A stretch of 64,000 bases of DNA, from the NCBI RefSeq assembly GCF_025153525.1, contig NZ_JANZNR010000004.1:62001-126000 (forward strand), given 5' to 3'. Each line of letters starts with the position of its first letter. The stretch's first letter is position 1. Source of the stretch: Psychroserpens sp. SPM9. Lineage in GTDB: Bacteria > Bacteroidota > Bacteroidia > Flavobacteriales > Flavobacteriaceae. The notes beneath the pieces are model-generated. The model was not told the origin of the DNA. It worked only from the letters and a program-made list of their open reading frames with translations, and searched no databases. A program made the translations under genes and the position numbers. Below are positions 58,547 through 64,000 of the stretch, one piece after another.

Positions 58547-59308
58547 ATGATTAAATTTTTTCGCCACATACGCCAAAACCTTATTATGAAAAATCAAACA
58601 TCCAAGTACTTTAAATATGCCGTCGGTGAAATCATCCTTGTAGTGATTGGTATTCTCATTGCATTGCAGATTAATAACTGGAATGAAAATAGAAAATTGA
58701 ATCTACAAGAACAAACCGCTTTAAACAATATTCATCGTGACTTTTTGAAAAACAAAGCCATTTTAGAAGATGTGAAGACGAGTACGGAATTAATAATGAA
58801 GCATGGAGTGCAAATCCTTAATCATACCGGAAGCAAAACAAAACCCGACTCAGAAGACATATTTAACAGCTGGTTAAATGAGTTGTATAATAGCACTCCT
58901 TATTATCCGCAAAATGGCTTTTTGGATGATTTATTGAGTTCAGGAAAACTAAGCATATTTAAAAATGCAGAATTAAGAAACTTGTTATCGTCTTGGAAGC
59001 CAGAAGTTGAAATTTTAGAAGAACGATTTAGCACTGTCGATAAGAACGAAGATATCTTAAACGCTTACATCATTGAACATGGAAGTTGGTTAAATGCCGA
59101 TCAAGTAGCAGAAAATAGAAATGTTAACTTCCCAGTTTCGGGTTTTACCGTTGATAACAGGGATTTACTAAAAGTATTACAATTCGAAAATTTGGTTGAA
59201 AATTTGGTCATAGCTGCAGATAATTACTATTCGACACAAAAGAAGACAGAAAAACTACTCGATGACATAAATACATTGTTAGAAACTGAAATTCAAAAAC
59301 AGCAATGA
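58547..59308 (+). CDS. DUF6090-type membrane protein, copy 2 of 5
   Basis: 253 residues. The first 50 residues are identical to copy 3, while the DNA differs at 15 codons, all synonymous. Residues of about 24-46 form the membrane helix. The C-terminal region is helical with LLSSGKLSIFKNAELRNLLSSWKPEVEILEERF, which recalls the same conserved core seen in copy 1 (DLISSGNLKLI). It starts 5 nt after copy 1 and overlaps the start of copy 3 by 4 nt, so the genes are translationally linked. Function is unknown. Confidence 0.84.
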   Translation: MIKFFRHIRQNLIMKNQTSKYFKYAVGEIILVVIGILIALQINNWNENRKLNLQEQTALNNIHRDFLKNKAILEDVKTSTELIMKHGVQILNHTGSKTKPDSEDIFNSWLNELYNSTPYYPQNGFLDDLLSSGKLSIFKNAELRNLLSSWKPEVEILEERFSTVDKNEDILNAYIIEHGSWLNADQVAENRNVNFPVSGFTVDNRDLLKVLQFENLVENLVIAADNYYSTQKKTEKLLDDINTLLETEIQKQQ

Positions 59309-60051
59309 TTAAATTTTTCCGTCACATACGTCAAAACCTTATTATGAAAAATCAAACTTCCAAGTACTTTAAATATGCCGTTGGTGAAATTATCCTTGTG
59401 GTGATAGGGATTTTGATTGCACTTCAAATTAACAACTGGAATGAAAATAGGAAGATAAATAAACAAGAGACTGTTTATTTACAAGACCTAAAAAAAGACA
59501 TCACTTTTGATATAGAGACGCTTAATGCTAGAGTTGTTAATAATAATCTAATGGTACATAATATCGATACCATTTTAATACTTATTTCCTCAAAAAAAAT
59601 ATTTACAAAACAAGATGAGGTGTTATTGGCAAACATGACAACTACATTATTTGGGGAGTCTTATTTTATTCCAGAAAAAGGAACTATCAATCAAATACAA
59701 TCAAGTAGTTCAGGGAGCTTTATAAAGAACAAAACTTTACGAGATCTTATATTTAGATATTATTCCAACAATGAAAGAATTGAAAAAAACATGGAACAAA
59801 GTATTCAAATTTATCAGCATCAAATTATTACGCCCTCATTAATACATCCTGCGATAGTAAAAAAGAGCATGAATATAAATGCAGAAGTGTCTCTATTAGA
59901 TATGTCTCTGTTGTTAAAGAATAATGATTATTTAAACGCATTAACAATAAAATCACTCGGCACTCAAAATCAAAATATACAGTATTTAGAAATTATAGAA
60001 AAGGCACAGCAAATCTTATCGATTATTAATACAGAACTTAATAATGATTAA
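59305..60051 (+). CDS. DUF6090-type membrane protein, copy 3 of 5
   Basis: 248 residues. The 50-residue N-terminus is identical to copy 2. The C-terminal region keeps a faint version of the family core (INQIQSSSSGSFIKNKTLRDLIFRYYSNNERIEKNM) but is otherwise unlike its neighbours. The stop codon lies inside the start region of copy 4 (8-nt overlap, ATGATTAA). This indicates tight translational coupling. Confidence 0.84.
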   Translation: MIKFFRHIRQNLIMKNQTSKYFKYAVGEIILVVIGILIALQINNWNENRKINKQETVYLQDLKKDITFDIETLNARVVNNNLMVHNIDTILILISSKKIFTKQDEVLLANMTTTLFGESYFIPEKGTINQIQSSSSGSFIKNKTLRDLIFRYYSNNERIEKNMEQSIQIYQHQIITPSLIHPAIVKKSMNINAEVSLLDMSLLLKNNDYLNALTIKSLGTQNQNIQYLEIIEKAQQILSIINTELNND

Positions 60052-60760
60052 ATTCTTCAGAAATATTCGACAAAATCTAATTATGGAAAATAAATCAACC
60101 AAGTACTTTAAATACGCCATTGGTGAAATTATCCTTGTGGTGATTGGAATTTTGATTGCACTTCAAATTAACAACTGGAATGAAAATCGAAAAACTGAAG
60201 TTTTTGAGAATGAAATTTTAACGCAAATACGAGCCAATCTTATTAAAGATAAACAGGTATTAACGAAGTACATTCATAATGCGAAACTTGCCACAGTCTC
60301 AATAGATAAAATTTTAGCAGAAGACTTGACTTTAAAGAGCCATGATAGCATAAAGTACTGGCTGGCAGATGTGGTACGATTTGATAGGTATAGACCCTTA
60401 ACCAATGCCTATGAGGTATTAAAATCTCAAGGAATTGATAAAATTAGTAATAAGCAGCTACAATTTTTACTTGGGATGTATTACGATGACCAATCTGTTG
60501 CTGCAAATACAGCCTGTCATGATCTGGAAATAATGTTTTTAAATGATTGGCTTCCTATTCTTAAAAAAAATATAGTGCATCAAGAATTTGGAGTCGTACT
60601 TGAATTACAGGATTATTCAGAAATAAAAGCTGGTGGTGAAATTAGAAATCTCTTAATATTAAACAAAGATAATTGGGGAGGAAGCAATTCAATTTTAAAA
60701 GAAGTTGTTACTCTTATAGACGAATTAGAAACACTGATAAAAAAGGAACTCGATGATTAA
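60044..60760 (+). CDS. DUF6090-type membrane protein, copy 4 of 5
   Basis: 238 residues. The N-terminus is MIKFFRNIRQNLIMENKSTKYFKYAIGEIILVVIGILIALQINNWNENRK, close to copies 2 and 3. It shares a 39-nt perfectly identical DNA tract with copy 3 over ILIALQINNWNEN. The C-terminal core reads YEVLKSQGIDKISNKQLQFLLGMYYDDQSV. It overlaps copy 5 by 8 nt. Role unknown. Confidence 0.84.
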   Translation: MIKFFRNIRQNLIMENKSTKYFKYAIGEIILVVIGILIALQINNWNENRKTEVFENEILTQIRANLIKDKQVLTKYIHNAKLATVSIDKILAEDLTLKSHDSIKYWLADVVRFDRYRPLTNAYEVLKSQGIDKISNKQLQFLLGMYYDDQSVAANTACHDLEIMFLNDWLPILKKNIVHQEFGVVLELQDYSEIKAGGEIRNLLILNKDNWGGSNSILKEVVTLIDELETLIKKELDD

Positions 60761-61493
60761 ATTTTTCCGTCATATCCGAAGAAACATGATCAATCAAAAT
60801 CGTACAAAAAAGTATGTGCTCTATGCGATTGGTGAAATTATTCTTGTGGTGATAGGGATTTTGATTGCGCTTCAGATTAATAATGCTAATGAGAAACGAA
60901 AAACGAACAACCAGCTTCATGGGTATTTAAAAACAATTCGTAAAAATGTACAATTTGACACTACCGAAATCAATCAGATTAAAAGGCTTAGAATGCGACA
61001 AAATCAAGCAGCAAAAGAATACATGACTTGTATGATGATAGATTCTATGCCATTAGAATTAATTGGTAGAATTGTACCTATCGTTGGTGAGCAGTATTTA
61101 AATGTGAACCAGGCAGGATTTGATGCGTTAAAAAGTTCGGGCTTTATTGCTAATTTACAAGGCTCGGTCATTGAAGATGCCGTCTTTGAGTATTATGCGT
61201 TTTATGATGAAATTCACGAAAGTGAAACGAGTTTAAATAATTTTATCGAAAGTATGGAGGTGGGTTTATTTGATGATGATTTTAACAAGATTTCTAGGTT
61301 TTTTAAAATGAGATCTCATGCAAATTCCAGAGAAGAGCTAAATAAAACTTTAGAATTAATTTATAAGAATTCCAAAATACTTGGGATTATGCAACGGGTG
61401 GCCGATGAAGAACATTTTTGGGTGTATGACAGTTTAAGGTCAAAAGGGGATAAGATTGTGAAACTAATTGACAAAGAAATAGGAGGTTATTAA
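60753..61493 (+). CDS. DUF6090-type membrane protein, copy 5 of 5
   Basis: 246 residues. The N-terminus MIKFFRHIRRNMINQNRTKKYVLYAIGEIILVVIGILIALQINNANEKRK is shared with the array, except that NNWNE becomes NNANE. The C-terminal half has the core FDALKSSGFIANLQGSVIEDAVFEYYAFYDEIHESE. It ends the array; no obvious terminator hairpin follows in the 75 nt before the next gene. Confidence 0.84.
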   Translation: MIKFFRHIRRNMINQNRTKKYVLYAIGEIILVVIGILIALQINNANEKRKTNNQLHGYLKTIRKNVQFDTTEINQIKRLRMRQNQAAKEYMTCMMIDSMPLELIGRIVPIVGEQYLNVNQAGFDALKSSGFIANLQGSVIEDAVFEYYAFYDEIHESETSLNNFIESMEVGLFDDDFNKISRFFKMRSHANSREELNKTLELIYKNSKILGIMQRVADEEHFWVYDSLRSKGDKIVKLIDKEIGGY

Positions 61494-61568
61494 ATAGGCC
61501 TGAAGCTTAAGTCAGATTAAAAATGTTGATTTTCATTTTCGTACATTTATACCTCTATATTTCTAATT

Positions 61569-61892
61569 ATGTGGGAAGATCAACTCAAGTTTTATGACAG
61601 TATTGTAGCGCAATGTCCAGATTTTGAACGTAAAGGAAAGAAGATGATATATACTTCAGCAAATGGTTACATGTTTACCTTATTAAACAAAGATGCCGAA
61701 ATTGGCATTCGATTATCCAAGGCATCCCAAAAGGCGTTTAAGGAAAACTATAATGCGACCGAATATCGTTCCTATGGTGCTGTGATGCGCGATTATGTGA
61801 AAGTTCCTGAGACTTTATATACTGAAACACAACTGTTGGTTGACTATTTTAAGGAAAGTTATAATTATGTGATGAGCCTTAAACCTAAGTGA
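61569..61892 (+). CDS. Small TfoX/YjbR-like protein
   Basis: 107 residues with no signal peptide. The order YDSIVAQCPDFERKGKKMIYTSANGYMFTLLNKDAEIGIRLSKASQKAF and YGAVMRDYVKVPETLYTETQLLVDYFKESYNYVMSL resembles small TfoX N-terminal/MmcQ-YjbR-like folds that bind DNA or act as adaptors. The match is weak. It lies 75 nt past the DUF6090 array and ends 2 nt from the convergent GYF_2-like gene. Confidence 0.6.
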   Translation: MWEDQLKFYDSIVAQCPDFERKGKKMIYTSANGYMFTLLNKDAEIGIRLSKASQKAFKENYNATEYRSYGAVMRDYVKVPETLYTETQLLVDYFKESYNYVMSLKPK

Positions 61893-61893
61893 T

Positions 61894-62484
61894 TTATAAT
61901 TCTTTAATCAAATCATAAATGCGCAACCTATTACTGTAATCGTAAGCGTTGACATCGCGTACAAAGCAATACATACTGATGTCTTCATTTTTTACTTTTT
62001 CTGAAAGCTCTTCAACCGTAAATGGCCCAAATTCTTTAGATTTTTCGATATAGTAAAATTCATGCTCATAAATTAAACTAGTGACTTTTTGCTTGTATTT
62101 TTCTCTTAAAAACACTTTGACATCATCAATCGTATTTATGGTGTCTTCATAGTTTGACGTGTTGATGAACAGGGCGAATTCTTTCTTGTTTTGATGATTT
62201 AAAACTAAAATATCATCATCTTTAAAATAAGCCTTTACTGTTATTATCCCATCTTCCGTTTCAATCTCAAATATATTATTAATATGAAGCGTCCAGGAAG
62301 TTTCAATCACAGACGATTTACGAGAAATTTCAAGAATATGGTCTTCCTTAAATGTATACACCGATTTCTTTTTTGAAATACCATTTACTAAAACCCATTG
62401 CTGATTAATAAACAACGAATCGTGATGCAACTCATAATCAAAAGGCTGTAAATTAGGTATAGCGTCGTGTAGATATTCATTCAT
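61894..62484 (-). CDS. Protein with C-terminal GYF_2-like domain
   Basis: 196 residues, cytosolic. The N-terminal two-thirds are beta-rich (LISKKKSVYTFKEDHILEISRKSSVIETSWTLHINNIFEIETEDGIITVKAYF). The C-terminal 50 residues match GYF_2 domains: YYIEKSKEFGPFTVEELSEKVKNEDISMYCFVRD, the pattern usually written G-P-F/Y-S-x-x-E-L. GYF_2 is often found in Bacteroidota and may bind proline-rich partners. It lies 70 nt downstream of the LytTR regulator in the same direction. Confidence 0.75.
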   Translation of the reverse strand: MNEYLHDAIPNLQPFDYELHHDSLFINQQWVLVNGISKKKSVYTFKEDHILEISRKSSVIETSWTLHINNIFEIETEDGIITVKAYFKDDDILVLNHQNKKEFALFINTSNYEDTINTIDDVKVFLREKYKQKVTSLIYEHEFYYIEKSKEFGPFTVEELSEKVKNEDISMYCFVRDVNAYDYSNRLRIYDLIKEL

Positions 62485-62554
62485 TAAGCAGACAATTTTT
62501 CGAAATAGTAGTTAATAAGGCAACGTCTAAGATACGTTTTTATTGAATAAAAGT

Positions 62555-63271
62555 TCAAAATTTTTCCAAATGATTTAAAACCGCCTTCTTATAACTTCGG
62601 CTAATAGGTAATGCTTTGTTTTGAATGGTAATGTATTCATTAGTAAATGATTGTATAGAATTGATGGCAATAATATACGATCTGTGAATTCTTAAAAAAC
62701 GCTGGTTTGGAAGTTTTGCTTCAATGGCGCTTATCGTTTCTCGGGTCACAATAGTATGGTTTTCTAAATGAATTTTTAGATAGTCACTATAACTTTCTAT
62801 ATAGATAATGGTGTCATAATCGATCTTAATCATTTTGCGCTCAGAACGGACAAATATAAACTCTGAAGCCTCATAAGTTAACTGTTTGTTGTGTTGTGTC
62901 TTTCCGTAGATTTCAAAGTAATTATGAACCGATTTTTGTAAGCTTTCAAACGAAATAGGTTTGAGTAGATAATCAACGGCTTTTAATTCAAAACCTTCAA
63001 CAGCATAGTCTCTGTAAGCGGTTGTAAAAATGACTTTTATATCTGAATTAATAGATTTCGCAAAAGAGATTCCTGAAATTTCGGGCATATTAATGTCTAA
63101 AAACACCAGGTCAATCGCATGCTTGTTTATATAACCAAAGGCTTCAATCGCATTGCTACAACTCGCAACAATGCTTACATTTTTTATCTGAGAAAGATGG
63201 GTTTCAATGATCTCTCTGGCAATTGTTTCATCATCAACAATTAAGCAAGAAATAGTCTCTGTACTAGGCAT
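62555..63271 (-). CDS. LytTR family response regulator
   Basis: 238 residues. The receiver domain has DDE near the start (LIVDDETIAREIIETHL), the phospho-acceptor Asp in VFLDINMPEISG, and the conserved Lys in YLLKPISFESL. The C-terminal LytTR DNA-binding domain contains FIFVRSERKMIKIDYDTIIYIESYSDYLKIHL and LRIHRSYIIAINSIQSF. The gene overlaps the upstream kinase gene by 8 nt, so it is the partner of that kinase. Confidence 0.95.
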   Translation of the reverse strand: MPSTETISCLIVDDETIAREIIETHLSQIKNVSIVASCSNAIEAFGYINKHAIDLVFLDINMPEISGISFAKSINSDIKVIFTTAYRDYAVEGFELKAVDYLLKPISFESLQKSVHNYFEIYGKTQHNKQLTYEASEFIFVRSERKMIKIDYDTIIYIESYSDYLKIHLENHTIVTRETISAIEAKLPNQRFLRIHRSYIIAINSIQSFTNEYITIQNKALPISRSYKKAVLNHLEKF

Positions 63272-64000
63272 GAGGTGTCGTTTTTAATTGTAATTCCACA
63301 TCAAAAACCTTTGACTTATCGTGTATGGTTAATTGATAGGCATTGGGATATAATAATTCTAATCGCTTTTTAATATTTTCTAATCCAATGCCGCCTTGTG
63401 CAGCGCCACTCTCAGAATTTGTATTTGTGATACGGAAGTAAATATGCTCCAAACTTGTGCTGAGTTCAATATGAATATGTAAAACACCATTTTGAATGCT
63501 ACCATGTTTAAAGCTATTTTCGATAAACGGAATTAATAACATTGGCGCAATAGTAATATTCTCGGAAGTTTGTGAAATATTCATCTCAACATGTAGTGTG
63601 TTATGAAAGCGCATTTTTTCAAGTTCGATATAATCTTTGATATGGGCAATTTCTTCAGATAATAATACAAAAGGTTTTTCGGCTTGATACAGTAAATAAT
63701 CGAGTAAATTAGATAATTTTAAGATCATGTCTGGTGTTTGTTCAGCCTTTTTTAATGCAAAACCATACATGGTGTTGAGTGTATTAAATAAAAAATGCGG
63801 ATGAATTTGCATCTTCAAATATTTCAACTCTTGTTCTTTTAATTTGAGTTGAGCTTCTAAGATTTTAGCTTCGAGATCTGCGTTGTGTTTCGACTGATTT
63901 AAATTTAGTTTTAAGAGTTTAAAAGCACTTACAATAAAAACAACCAAGCAAATACTAGTGATAATAAAGATACCACTTCTGCTGAGTGTAGTCATTTTAG
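63264..64000 (-). CDS. LytS-type sensor histidine kinase (partial, N-terminus cut by window edge)
   Basis: 243 residues from an ATG at 63995, with the frame still open to the right edge. One hydrophobic helix (FIITSICLVVFIVSAF) is visible at the start; relatives normally carry several membrane helices, so the true start is probably outside the window. A coiled coil (about residues 35-60) leads into the kinase domain: MQIHPHFLFNTLNTMYGFALK with the phospho-accepting histidine, IPFIENSFKHGSI (N box), and GGIGLENIKKRLELLYP (G box). It signals to the LytTR regulator encoded downstream. Confidence 0.92.
   Translation of the reverse strand, partial: KMTTLSRSGIFIITSICLVVFIVSAFKLLKLNLNQSKHNADLEAKILEAQLKLKEQELKYLKMQIHPHFLFNTLNTMYGFALKKAEQTPDMILKLSNLLDYLLYQAEKPFVLLSEEIAHIKDYIELEKMRFHNTLHVEMNISQTSENITIAPMLLIPFIENSFKHGSIQNGVLHIHIELSTSLEHIYFRITNTNSESGAAQGGIGLENIKKRLELLYPNAYQLTIHDKSKVFDVELQLKTTPHA

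Overview
The window looks like about 64 kb of chromosome from a low-GC marine-type member of the Flavobacteriaceae (Bacteroidota). Supporting signs are type IX secretion (T9SS) C-terminal sorting tails, many lipoproteins and CarboxypepD_reg-like/DUF5686/DUF6090 proteins, Bacteroidota-type promoter motifs (TAnnTTTG), a bacillithiol-type YtxJ, and long runs of small single-gene functions. No prophage, insertion sequence, CRISPR array, rRNA or tRNA gene was recognised. The genus cannot be fixed from the sequence alone.

Layout. 1-7554 (minus): a long co-directional run reading from a Gfo/Idh oxidoreductase through a lipocalin-like lipoprotein, 3-hydroxyacyl-CoA dehydrogenase, M23 peptidase lipoprotein, DUF1015 protein, YggS-type PLP protein and an exonuclease/GIY-YIG protein to a DUF3857 protein cut by the window edge. 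7711-15313: pcm, a secreted cyanophycinase-like T9SS cargo, a DUF5686 outer-membrane protein, smpB, a DinB-like protein, a lipoprotein and a histidine phosphatase. 15385-21118 (minus): deoC, a TraB/GumN protein, a hotdog thioesterase with an adjacent TetR regulator and two matching operator-like palindromes, and clpB. 21398-34517: ytxJ, a 1149-residue Calx-beta/T9SS protein, fahA, glyA and several envelope proteins. 34601-41624: glutaminyl cyclotransferase-like lipoprotein, the 4.5S/SRP RNA gene, an SDR, a transaldolase-type enzyme, a thioredoxin-fold lipoprotein and an ABC-F protein. 41889-45357: an oxidative-stress block of katG, an ankyrin protein and a 2-Cys peroxiredoxin. 45464-57637: NhaC antiporter, a YdjM-like membrane protein, a TPR-LuxR regulator, a 15-residue-repeat surface protein with a peptidase S74 tail, a Cys/Met PLP lyase divergent from an Lrp regulator, a CPBP protease, a PAS-LuxR regulator and lpd.

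57792-61493 is the most unusual stretch: five tandem, overlapping DUF6090-type genes. They share a nearly invariant 50-residue N-terminus (basic segment plus one membrane helix) and have unrelated-looking C-terminal domains. The window closes with a TfoX/YjbR-like small protein, a GYF_2-like protein and a LytTR response regulator/LytS-type kinase pair.

Most genes are housekeeping or envelope functions in short operons separated by clear hairpin terminators. The best candidates for something new are the DUF6090 array, the 26-unit repeat protein, and the TetR/thioesterase circuit.
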